Shown piece after piece: positions 53,085 through 64,000 of a stretch of DNA of 64,000 nt. Position numbers and translations under genes: made by a program. The number at the start of each line of letters is the position of its first letter. Positions within the stretch are counted from its first letter, which is position 1. The stretch is from positions 19,310,103-19,374,102 of the forward strand of contig NC_087072.1 of NCBI RefSeq assembly GCF_026151205.1, written 5' to 3'. The notes below the pieces were generated by a model. The model was not told the DNA's origin and made no database searches. It saw nothing but the letters and a program-made list of their open reading frames with translations. Source of the DNA: Bolinopsis microptera (taxonomy: Eukaryota > Ctenophora > Tentaculata > Lobata > Bolinopsidae).

Positions 53085-55744
53085 GACAACGCTTTGTAAA
53101 CAGCAGACAGCAGTCCTCAGCTATATCACCGTATCATTCTCCAACTAAACAAGAGCAAATTATGAGAAGGAAAGCTGCAAAACAGAATTACAAGGACATA
53201 AACAAAGCTTGTTTAGGAACAAAAGATAAGGATGGTATAGAGGTATCAGCAGCAGCTGCCTCTCCATACTCAGACTCTATACAACAATGATAGCAATTCT
53301 TGAGCCTTCTTTAAATATATTCAATCTATAAGGTGCTCATTATGACCAGCCTTTATGCAGCATAAACCTATGATACTCCTTAAAAGCTATTATAAGTATA
53401 GATACTGGATAGCTCCAAGTTAATTAGTTGTAAAAAGCTGCAATCTTGAAGACACAACAATCGTTCTTATCAGACTATTCTAGATTAGTCTGATAAACAA
53501 AGTCTAATAATGCGGGATAAAAGACAAAACATACTACTTTATTACTGGATAGAGTATGTGAGGACTGATGAGCATAAAAGCAATTGGAGGACATGTGAAG
53601 CTAACACAATCTCTAGAAGCCGGCCGGGCATGAGGTCTCTAATTATGTGGGAACGTGCAGCAGATGTGCGGACTATTTGATGCAATGTGAGTCTCACTGC
53701 AAAAAGTGAGACAGAGGCTGGGAGAGTGGGAGAGGGAGAGCGGTCTTTTGTAATGTAACCAGAGTTAGGTTAGCAAACACTTGGTACCACACTGTGACCT
53801 GTGTTAGAATCAGCCAAATATTAGCATTAGTAGCAGCCGGTAGCAGTTGGTTGCAAATATCAGTACTTCAAAGCAATACAGAACAATCGTGGGGGAAGGA
53901 GTGGCAAAAAACTGTGAACTGTTGAGTGTTGAACAATGAAATTTCTAGAATTGCGAAAGCGTAGTATAAGAATTCTAGTATAAACGGGAAGGGAGATATT
54001 GGACAAAGCTCCTTCATGAGTTCAGTCAGGTGCTTTTGACTATAATTGTCAAATATAATGCTTATACTGATAACTGATAAGGGCCGTAAGACGTATGTTA
54101 AATTGCCATGGCAATAGTGTGTTTAGTTGCTTCACCTCTCACAAAAGTAAAACAGCTGCTGTGTAAAGCAGTTATTGGCCCATGTTTCAACCAGCACAAC
54201 TCCATCAAGAGAATATTAAGTTTACAGGAAGATCTTTACTTTCACTTCATTAACAAAGCTTTGTCAATCTACTCAAGCGTCAACGGACTACACTCACTAT
54301 TACCATAGTAACAATAAAAATACGTTCCCATAGCAACTATATAACCACTATCCCAGAACCATGCAGCTAGAGAACAGTAATATCATTGCTAGGTCAAGGT
54401 GGTCCCGCACTAACTTAATGTTGCGCAACTGCAGCCAGTTGTAACTATATGGAACGCAGCTTCTAATTCTTATCTCTTTTACAGCACGACAATATGGGTT
54501 AGACGATTGAAAATATGGCTACGAAAAGAGGCACTATTCTCCGATACATTACATACCATAGATTCTACACAAACAGCAAGTAGCATCCAACAAAAGAACT
54601 GAAGTCTGAACTGAAACAAAGTGTCGAATTAAAACTGAACTAAGAAATGTAATGTTCTATGTGGGTCGAGCTGTTTGGAACGGGATAATGTTAATACTTA
54701 CAAAAAAAACGAAAGTGAAATTTTAGTTTTTACTATTCGTTAGGTAAGAAGATGAGTAATGAGAAATGAAAACGAGCATATTTAGTATAAAAGCTGGCTG
54801 CAGTTAAAGCATTAAATCATGGTCAAAGAGGCGTACTAAAAGCTTAAAAGGCAGCGCGAACGTGTCTGTGTAGGCTAAAGATACGGTAGTTAGACAATAC
54901 AGACCATATTAGAGCTTTAAGTTTAGAGGGTGAGATAGTCGTCACTAAACAGTTCTTAAACGATCACGAGCCCGAAAAGCATACAAACTGCTTAAAACAC
55001 TAAACAGACAAAAAGTGGTATTTTTATAAATATACGTATCTTGACCTTGTAAGGTGGCCGCAAAAATGATGATTAACATCTTATTTTTCAAACTTATAGA
55101 AAACCGAGTTTCTTGGTGTTTAGTGTATGCTAGTCAAGCTCTAGTCACGAAGCACGAAACGGCAGGGCGTACCGTATGGTAGAAATGAAACGAGTATATT
55201 AAAAAGGATAATTAATAAAAGGAGAAAGTAATACAAAGTGAACGTCAACAGAGAAAACTTCCAAGTGTTCGCTCCAAGCGATTGCCGTGAATATAGATCA
55301 CACTACGTGTCTAGTCACAGAGAATAGTACTCAGTTAAACTGGCTATTGACAATCGAATCCCTTAAAATGATTAAGGGGCAACTGTATACATTGCCAGTC
55401 AGTGTAACTTCGTTTAACTTGATACCTGCCACCATGGACTATGAATGTTTCTAGACACTATCCTTTTGATATTTAGATATTGGTATCTCAGATCACGTGT
55501 ACACCGTTCCTTTTTTTATGACACAGTAATTTATTGACACTCACAGCTATAATTTTAATCATTGAATCAGTATTTTTATCTATTAACTTATTACACATTT
55601 GTGCTCTGCTTTAGCATCACTTGACTATTAAAAAAATTGTTTGTTCAGGCCATGACCTTATAGTCAGCCAATTGGCCATTGCTATATTATGTATATATTG
55701 TTTGTAATACTTTTAGAAAAAAAGTTTGACCACTTAAGGGGCAA
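53085..55744. other. 5' flank of the EF-hand gene; no other gene seen
   Basis: The EF-hand ATG is at 53084-53082. The flanking sequence holds no clear TATA box or recognisable exon; short frames (54108-54308) show no family features. Confidence 0.4.
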
Positions 55745-55975
55745 CTAAGAAGTGAGCTCTCCACTTCCGGCTCTCCGGGTATACTCTCAAAACTCGTCAC
55801 GCCACACTGCGTGACGGCACAACGCATCTGCTTGCACCACGTGACACGCCGTCTCGCCAATGAGCACTCCACTAGCAGTCACCCTGTGTCCGCGAGGACC
55901 AACCACAGGTCTGGCTGTTAGTCAGGTGCAAAGTGAGCGGACGGCTCGTTACAGACAGTTAGTATGACAGTAGTT
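55745..55975. promoter_or_regulatory. GC-rich promoter-like segment
   Basis: It is richer in CpG than its surroundings, with CGTCACGC ... GCGTGACG as an inverted pair (55795-55816), an E-box CCACGTGACA (55838-55847), and CCAAT (55857-55861). It lies between the minus-strand EF-hand gene and a candidate plus-strand first exon, so it could serve either. Confidence 0.35.
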
Positions 55976-56505
55976 GTGCCAGCCAACCGACTTACACTCA
56001 AAATGTGTAACTCCCAAATACGAACATATAAAAACATTGGTTATTATATAATACCCGGAAACACATACTAAATTCTACGTCCCGTAAACGTTATACTAAA
56101 ACTAAGATATCCTAAACATGTAAAAGATATCTCTAAATACCATATTACAACAAACTCGTTGATGCTATGGTTAACCAGCTGTTCAACAAAGTTGGATTAG
56201 TATTGCTAAATTTCACAAAAGCTGTTTACTTAATGTTACTGTTAGATGAAGAGTTCTAATCCTCTTCGCGTTGTATTAAATAACATCCACATTCCACATA
56301 CTATCACAGCTAAAACAGCACATATATGAACTATGAAGTGAGAACATTTGAATTGTAAAGCATTTCACCAAACTCCCACGAAGATAACGAGGATTTAACT
56401 GGTGGAGATGCCACTGCCAGGGGTACATCTATAACCCGGGGTATTGCCCCCTTCTAGCACCCTGTCCCTCAATTGAAGGACGTCTGTCAAGCAATAAACA
56501 TTATT

Positions 56506-56550
56506 ATGATGAGCGCGTCAGGTAGTAGTAGTGAGGAGGACCCCATGGGG
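56506..56550 (+). CDS. Candidate first coding exon of an unknown gene
   Basis: Two ATGs open MMSASGSSSEEDPMG, which ends in phase 0 at a strong donor (ATGGGG|GTGAGC). The serine/acidic composition is common for protein N-termini. No following exon was recognised to the right, so this may be spurious. Confidence 0.3.
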
Positions 56551-56949
56551 GTGAGCTGTTCTATTCAACCGAACACGTCTACTTTTAATTTCAAGTCAAA
56601 TGCGGTGTCATTTACCGGACAGGGCCGAAATCAGCCGACGAGGAATTGGGCCAAATTAATCATGGACATGGCACGACCTGCGACCATCATCGCGACATGG
56701 TAATCAGTGGATCTCCTATCATCACTGATAATCATGTCTGTGAAATGAAATCAGACCTTCCAAATATTACCAGTACCACTATATACGCGTACGTGATATG
56801 GGCCATATCACGAAGTAATTTGATTTCGATCCAAAAGTAAGTTTCCTGATTAAATGAAATGACAAAACTTGATATGCTTTTAATACTCCTCTATTTGTTA
56901 ACACACCTATAACAGTACATAAATCAATATTAGTAGAAAACGAAAGAAT

Positions 56950-58762
56950 ATCAATATCACAATGCTGGCAAGCATGACCGTCGCCCTTATATTCACAATA
57001 CTATTTACCCCCTTTACTATTTACCCCCTTTACTATTTACCCACCTTTACTATTTACCCCCTTTACTATTTACCCCCTTTACTATTTACCCCCCTTACTG
57101 CTCACCCCCATTCTAATTCAATGTTAAAGATGACAGGAATGAAAAATAGTTATGTGGAGGTTTTTAAGAAATTTGCGCAAAATACGCGCCAGCATGTTAT
57201 ACGAAATTAGGTAAAAAACCCAAAATCGCCATATTCAGGTGCCTTAAAAACCATGTTAAAATTGAGTTAGAGATTTGAAACTTTGCAGGGCGTCTAGATG
57301 TTGACCAAATCGACTGTAAAAAAAGTTTCAAGTTTCAGGAGTATTGGGAAGTGGGTTTTCTGGAACCCCTGTTTTACAACAGATTGTCGTGAAGTATATA
57401 TATGTATATATATATAGACGCTTTGACAGTCAGTTGGAGCCTACATTCAAGTATCTGTAGATTCAAAAGTATAAAAGATACAGTCATTTCGAACCATAGG
57501 TCTTGAAGATAATCGTTTATACTTTAGTTTACATTATATCAAAAAATAATTTAACGTCATCATCACTACTTGATGACGTCATCAAATTAAGCGTTTTTAA
57601 ATCTTGATTTTTGACAAAATAACAACTTTTCAAATCAATTTAACACCATTAAGGAGTAATTTTATTCAAAATCTGAGGAAATTTTTATCTTAGATAATTG
57701 TTCAGGCATTCTAAAAATCTACCGGAAAATTATCCTACCTTGCTCCTTCATAAAGATATTTACTATTGAAGTTAGTGCTTTTTTGAAGAATAATTTTATA
57801 AAAACACAAAAGTTGTGAATTAGTATTCTCTGGTGTTGGGCCATCTCTTGGGTGGTGGAGCTCAATTTTGCTTCCTAAAGGTATAAATTGTGTTATAGGC
57901 TAGTTTTAAAGTTGAAAATCGAAAAGTTGCACACGTGGGGACACGCCCAAATTGATAGAAAATTGCTAAAATCACTGAAAATTGCTGTTTTCACCATTTT
58001 TATCAACTTTGGAGTCCCGTTGTGATCCAAGTTCTATATGAAATCTTCTGAAACTTTGCATGCTTATTAAACTATATATAGAATACTGCTATGCAAAACT
58101 TTACGGTGATTTGATATTGGATGCGCACGCAACGTCCGCTCAAAGTTTGCAAAAAGTGAGAACTTCACTCTCTTTATTTCGATTAGATTTAGTTCCTGCT
58201 TTAACAGTAACATGACAGTTAAATGACATTATATTTGAGTTTAATGCCAACTTGAATGATTATATAGTTGCATATTTAATCAGTGATCGACAGATATGTT
58301 TACCTAAACACAAGGAAATGTTTTTAAAGGAAAAATTTCGAAATTGTTGAAACTTCCTCCTTATTAATGAAGATATCAGTTTATATTTCGACTTTATAAA
58401 ATACTCTGACATTACAATCAAAAAGAGATGATATTTGACCAAAACCCATAATCATGGGTAGAGTGGACCGCTGCCAGTGTCTCTCTTTCCAAACAAAAGG
58501 AAATGATATTAATTTGACTGACCGTTTTCAAATGCAAATTGATACCGAGAATGAAATCGGTCGCTCGCTTTTCCCATTCACTCACGGCTTAAGAATTGTA
58601 ATAAAGCTTATTGAATAGGAAAAGCGAGCGACCGATTTCATTCTCGGTATCAATTTGCATTTGAAAACGGTCAGTCAAATTAATATCATTTCCTTTTGTT
58701 TGGAAAGAGAGACACTGGCAGCGGTCCACTCTACCCATGATTATGGGTTTTGGTCAAATTTC
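56950..58762 (+). mobile_element. Isolated A-B-C composite repeat
   Basis: Module A (about 56950-57410; its GC hairpins are replaced by repeats of CCCCCTTTACTATTTA, 57006-57100), B (57416-58430) and the short hairpin C (58430-58762, arms of about 150 bp around a ~40 bp loop). As the only isolated full copy it defines the unit that is rearranged at 41.8-47.8 kb. Confidence 0.75.
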
Positions 58763-60254
58763 TACCCTCGAAAAATCAGTACATTTCAAACTTCAATCCA
58801 GGTAGCGGACTGTTAGTGTTATAGTTCGAACTTCAGGGCTTGTCGAATTTAAGTGCGGGTTGAACTTCTTTGATATATCGAAATTCGGATTGAATCATGA
58901 CTAAAAGTAAATCATGACATCTTTACTGAGATATTGAGCAGCGAAGATTAAATTAAACCAGGGCACTACAACTTGAACTACAAGATCAACGTGAATTGCG
59001 GACGTGACCTCGTATTTCATTAATCTTATATCGACGTTCAAACGCCGATTTACGGGATTATTTACACTTACAGCAGAGAGTCACGTCCACGGTTTGCAGT
59101 TTCTAGTTCTGATATCAGATATTCTGATTAACAAATTCACCTCAGCAGTCAGCTCCACAACTACTATAACTCATAACTTTTTGTAGTTGAGAGCATATAA
59201 ATTAATTATAGGTATGGGGCTGATAATTTAGTCTTTAGGGACCAGGGTGTATGCACGAAAGTCATCAATAATCAATATGCGATAGCTCCAGAAATATTTG
59301 GTAAGCAGGCACCCTTGTCAGCTCAAACACAAACTCATATCACATGCAGACGATAAACTCAATTTGACAAAGGAGATTGCAGCGTGGTATTCAGGTAGAA
59401 TCGGGGGACCGACGCCTCTTCCACATTCTTGAATCTAGAAATGTAAGGGACCTCATAGCTCCTAATAATTCCTAGTGCCAGCGGAGGAGGCACTATTATG
59501 CGCACGATATCTTGATGCACAAACATAATAACTGATTACAACTATCTACTATGTGGTACGTTATCATCCTCGTGTTACTTTTGATATAACCGTGTTCCAA
59601 GATGTGAAATGATTACGTGACTCAGTCCAATTTCATTCGCCTTTGCTTTCTTCAGAACTAAGCTGTTTTCACTTATGCTCTTAGTCAGAGTCTTACTTCT
59701 GCTCAATGAAACTTATTATAGGTGTGGAACTGGGGATCAGTACTAATTACTACTATTTTATAGTTCAGTTAAGCTTATACTCAGTACTACGTATTATTAT
59801 TATGTAACAGCTGGAACTGCTACAGGACAGGTGTAAGTATTATAACAAACGATAAAACATCACATAAACATGAAACCTACAATCATAAAGAAAGAGTGTC
59901 AAATGTGGAAAGAAGAACTGTCCATTCCGTACAATTACACCGTATATAGATGTCGAATAACCTTGACCTAATACAAACCTAATATAAAAGTATTACTGTT
60001 AGATACGGTTTAAGTTATTGTTAGACTTTTGCACCTCGACCTACAGTGCCAACAAACACATCGCAATAAAATTTTATAAATTAGGATATAAATATAATAC
60101 GTATCCGGTATCTGTCAAGACCAAAGACGACATGATATGACAGCTGCAGCTGGAGATGGTGGTAATCCTTACAGTTACACAACCTGATAATGATATAAGT
60201 ACCTCTGTGGTGGCGTCCACGTAAGCGTATCTTAATAGCAAGTAGCAACTAGGT
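58763..60254. other. Gap without recognised gene
   Basis: AT-rich; no motif-bearing frame or clear repeat seen. Confidence 0.4.
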
Positions 60255-60461
60255 CTAGATCATCTCTCTACATAAACTGATAGATATCATGACGGTTATT
60301 ACTAATTTATTAATCGTTGGGCGGGGGGCCGGGGGGGGGGGGGGTATGGGCCGAGGAGGAGGTTTCGTCTGTTTCTTGAGCTGTTTAAACTTGATCTCGA
60401 AATAGCTGTTGTCCAACTCCAACCTGGACCAATTTGAAGTTTTTTTTTGATGTCTTGGCAG
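60255..60461 (-). CDS. Possible proline-rich terminal exon
   Basis: After an acceptor-like GAGCTGCAG (exon start 60461) the minus frame reads LPRHQKKTSNW, LELDNSYFEIKFKQLKKQ and then PPPRPIPPPPP before a stop. The first half looks coding and PPPRP is an SH3-ligand-like motif. The proline run comes from a C homopolymer (60331-60345 as G on the plus strand), whose length errors would shift the frame. Family unknown. Confidence 0.25.
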   Translation of the reverse strand: MPRHQKKTSNWSRLELDNSYFEIKFKQLKKQTKPPPRPIPPPPPAPRPTINKLVITVMISISLCREMI

Positions 60462-60465
60462 CTGC

Positions 60466-62278
60466 AGCTCAACATATAAATATAATAATATCCTAAAAGT
60501 AAACCATCGAGATTCGTATTCAGTCATTTTAAAGTCGAGGACAAACAATTTGAAATTGAAAGAATTAAAGACTCTTAAACCATCTTTAATGTTTCGGAAT
60601 AAAATGTTTTGACCATTTTAATTTATACAAGTGCAAAGTAAAAAGTACTCATGGTTGTAGTACTAGTAGCTTAGTAGATAATGGGTACAATTTTTAGAAT
60701 TTTATCGCGATGTAAATCTAAACAATTTCGATCAATACAAAAAACTAAAAGGATATCATGAATACGGCTTGTGCGTTCATCTGGAGACATACTTTTCTGT
60801 CACCAGAGTGATCGTCTGCAACAAAAGAAGTTGCTGTAAAAATAGAATAGTTGGAGCTTCAGTATTCATGAAAAAGCTAGAGATGACTATGTTTGATGTT
60901 ACAGATTGTGGTAACATTAAATGCAGAAGAAACTTTTAACACTTTCAACCGTGTTAGACATGGAAACATTGTCGAGATAGCCAATAAAGAGTTTATATCA
61001 CAAATTTGTGTTAAACTTTAAGACACTTTACTATCAAGTGTTACTGTTAGAAGCAAAAGTAGCTGGCGCGTTTGTTTCTAAGAATACAGTTAGAGAAACT
61101 ACAGTACTACTACTAAGAAAAAACAACCACTTTGCATGTGTCTCCACTAACTAGCAGGTTCCGATGAGATAAGGGGTTAGAGCTTCGTCATTCTTTTAGC
61201 TTTTTCAAGTTCAGAGTTCGGATATCATTAATGTTATTAATGAGTGCAGTCAGCAGGTTCATCAATCGTTTAAAATATAGGCCCACTTAAATTCAACTAA
61301 ACTTCATGCCGCTCTCGAGATAATTCTTCTCTCCATGGCTTATTTCTATTTCATCCACCAGCATGATAGCAGCTAATTTGAATCTTTCCAAAAAAAAAGA
61401 GCAGACGTGAGGAGAAATTAGAGCAAAGTGAGAGCGGAATATGCCAAATTAAATAATTACTCCGTGTTTTAAAACAATGTCCTCTCCACCAGTCGCAGAT
61501 TCCCCTTCCCCACCAGCTTAGTAGGTTCGCAGCGCTAATTTTAATTTCAGCCACATAAGGTTTGAAAATATTTTAGTTAATCACATTTTCGAGAGATATT
61601 ACACTTATAGTAACATTCTGTCGAAAAATTACTTTCACTGAGAGAATTTGTATTATATTTTTGAATTTGTATTGCATTTGTATCACATTTTTGAGACTGG
61701 TAAGAACAAATGAAAGGAGTCGGATTGGGTTAAAAATTGATAAGAAATAATCTATTCGGTTCCAAACAACCACATTTACCTAGCTAAAATAAATCAATCG
61801 TTGAAAAAGTAAAATACTCCGTGATTCTTCACCAAAATGAACGAATTTTAAAAGACAACTCGTTTTGGATCTAACTATAAAACCGTATATGAATCTTCTT
61901 TAAAAGGCAAGACATTTCAGGGAAAAAAATTCAAAATTTGTATCCATGGTAAGGCTATGTAAGGTAAAAACTCGTATATCAAAGTCGACCCAAAATAACT
62001 ACGGGAAGTATGGAACCTAATCGTCTAAGGAAAAAGGTACTATTCACTTCGGTAAATGTAACATTATCAGTTATAATCCCGTAGCTTACAGCTTCAGCGC
62101 CCAAGTCCCAACCTATACAAACAACATCGTGTAACCACGGCAACACTACCTAATATGGTAATGTAACGGGCCTGTTGTACACACTCTCGCCTCTCTTCTT
62201 CTTTTTACACGTTTATCATGATATTTGCAGTTTTTCTAAGAGTTTTGTTCTACAGCTAAATAACTAGTTGGTCCAGGA
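60466..62278. other. Gap without recognised gene
   Basis: AT-rich sequence; short minus frames at 61351-61773 have no recognisable features. Confidence 0.4.
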
Positions 62279-62719
62279 TTATGACTCCTCTGCTGCTGGA
62301 GCCTCCTCAGCTGGTGCCTCTTCAGCAGGTGCAGCTTCTGAAAAGGGTTTTTGTTAAAGTCAGTTTCAACCTTTAAAAGAACGATCTGACCTCAGAAGAT
62401 TCAAGGTAAAGAGAGGTAACATCGTGTAAGGTATGTTAAGTATGCAAAGTATTTAAAGTGTGCTGAGTCTTAAGACTTGAGGTGAGTACAACTGCAATGT
62501 TATTTAGCTCAAGGTTACAGTGACCAATTAAAACATTGTAAGGGTCTAAAAAGATGATATAGACAATTGTCAGGTGTCTATCAAAAGATAAAATAATTAG
62601 AGATGATATAAAAGGATAACAGATAATTGTTAATTAATTAACGAGAATGTAAGCAGTGATCACTTACCTTCCTCAGCGGCGGCCTCGACGGCGACAACGG
62701 GTACTTCTTCAGCATCAGC
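62279..62719 (-). CDS. C-terminal exons of an Ala/Glu/Pro-rich protein (gene runs off the right edge)
   Basis: Exon 62719-62668 (acceptor TTTGCAG, donor GTAAGTG) reads ADAEEVPVVAVEAAAEE and ends in phase 1. Exon 62337-62279 (acceptor CCCTTTTCAG) completes the codon and reads EAAPAEEAPAEEAPAAEES-stop. The phases agree, so the 37-residue tail is well supported. Such acidic, alanine-rich tails occur in many unrelated proteins, so the family cannot be named. Its earlier exons lie to the right, at least partly beyond 64000. Confidence 0.65.
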
Positions 62720-64000
62720 CTGCAAAGATATGTTGTTAAAGTGAATGATGAAGACGTTAGCTCCACTCGTGTGTGTGTAAATGAATAGATGTGTAAATAT
62801 GTAGATGTGTAAATGTGTAGAAAAGTAGATTATAAGGAGATTTTAGCCGGACGATCATAGAAAAGGAGCTCTCTTGGTAGGTAGCTAAGAATGTGAGGTA
62901 CATTTTAATTGTTAAGTATAATTTGTCACACCTCACCAACTCAAAGTTGTGACAAAGCGCGGGAGACTCTTAAAACCACGTACTGACTAGACCACTGCAC
63001 TTCCCATGCTAATTTAGGAGCCGTCTAAAACCACCCGGTAAAATACCTCTCCTGTTTTATTATCTACTCCTAAAATCCACACGTGGTACACACGTGGACA
63101 CCTCCCCTCCTCCTCTCATGACTCATCCTCTCCTGACCCAGCTCTCCAGGCTGGGACGGAGAAGTCTAGATATCTTGACAGGAAATATTTTAACAGGGAG
63201 AAGCGTTTGACACGAGGTGGTGATTACAGTTTCCTAAAAGTGATAACCCCTGCCCTAACTTATAACTACTGTAATTATTTTAACGTTCCTGTCCAAATAT
63301 ATATGTTCGACAAATTAGTTCTGGTAGTTTGGCAGGAAGCCACGTAATGATCATGTGAGCGATCGTCTGGCTTCCTGCCAACTTCCGTAGATGCGGAGGT
63401 ATTGGTGTCTAGGAAATCTTAAAACATGCTAAGTAAAGGGGTCGGTAAGTATGGGCCCTTAATAATGGTTACGGGTAGTCAAGGCAACAAAATGATCTGA
63501 TGAATACCCCAGTTCGCAACAGCCATAGCCTAGCATCTATAACAGTTCTCGATTTAAAATTCCGAGCTTATATTTGAGAGCCACCATCATTAGAGATTCA
63601 GATTTCACAGTTATAGCATGATATGGATTACTAATATTTGTGAATATAAGGCGAGAAAAAAGCCAAGGTTTAAAGATGCTCACTGATTAGAAAGCTACAA
63701 ATTGAGGTTCATCGCATCCTTCTTTAATTGAGCTACGAACTAATAAATTTCAGCAATCAAAGCCTTGAAGTGAAGAAAATGTGGAGGTTTATTAAGTTTA
63801 CATTCCTGAGCGCTCATCTGACTTAAAACTGCCTAAAATAGAGGCCTTACCCCTTACTTTATAATTTAATTCACTCTGATGGAAGTGGAATGTGAACCGA
63901 TACTATAAAGTCAGTAAGTCAATTAGTGGCTGATAGGGTTAATTGAAAGGGTGATTGAATGGTACCAGCATTCACACAGGTCCACTAATCTGACATTTAC
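62720..64000. other. Intron or flank of the Ala/Glu-rich gene
   Basis: No exon recognised. A degenerate ATGTGTAAAT repeat lies at about 62770-62822, and a stable hairpin is at 63327-63384. Confidence 0.4.
63327..63384. ncRNA. Pre-miRNA-sized hairpin (candidate only)
   Basis: TTGGCAGGAAGCCA (63329-63342) pairs perfectly with TGGCTTCCTGCCAA (63368-63381). A second stem (ATGATC with GATCGT) extends it to an 8-base loop. Size and shape fit a microRNA precursor, but it could equally be a small transposon remnant; no known microRNA is recognised. Confidence 0.3.

Overview
This is AT-rich animal (metazoan) nuclear DNA. The genes have GT-AG introns, long introns packed with repeats, an MiT/TFE-type transcription factor, a carnitine-pathway dioxygenase and an EF-hand protein, next to LINE, Penelope-like, Ty3/Gypsy, hAT and pogo-like elements. 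I read it as an invertebrate, possibly a non-bilaterian marine animal such as a cnidarian; the species cannot be fixed from the sequence alone.

Layout. 1-0.9 kb: 3' end of a CR1/L2-like LINE. 1.8-3.2 kb (+): complete two-exon BBOX1/TMLHE-family dioxygenase. 3.5-12.3 kb: dense repeats, namely a module-A/half-C repeat, a pogo-like relic, two hAT-type MITE copies, GC-rich hairpin repeats and a 2.75 kb foldback transposon with ~828 bp inverted ends around a tRNA-derived SINE-like head. 12.9-17.7 kb (-): intact Ty3/Gypsy retrotransposon with identical 110 bp LTRs and a 5 bp target duplication. 19.6-20.3 kb (+): last two coding exons of an unrecognised protein. 21.3-33.3 kb (+): MiT/TFE bHLH-zipper gene with candidate alternative first exons; its introns hold minisatellites, a 152 bp x 4 tandem repeat made of Penelope-like coding sequence, and a second Penelope-like endonuclease fragment.

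35.8-53.1 kb (-): six-exon EF-hand gene of 203 codons. Its 15 kb intron 2 holds a ~6 kb nest of mutually inverted repeat modules (41.8-47.8 kb), two ~490 bp direct repeats (one carrying a 35 bp mobile palindrome with 8 bp target duplication) and minisatellites. A 76 bp perfect palindrome lies in intron 4. 55.7-56.6 kb: GC-rich promoter-like segment followed by a candidate first exon. 56.9-58.8 kb: another copy of the repeat modules. 62.3-62.7 kb (-): last two exons of an Ala/Glu-rich protein whose start lies beyond the right edge.

The cellular genes have no evident shared pathway. The convergent MiT/TFE and EF-hand genes are simply neighbours. The window's main interest is the mobile DNA: intact Ty3 architecture, very small hAT-like insertions, TTC/GAA-loop GC hairpins recurring in unrelated repeat families, and large inverted arrays inside one intron.
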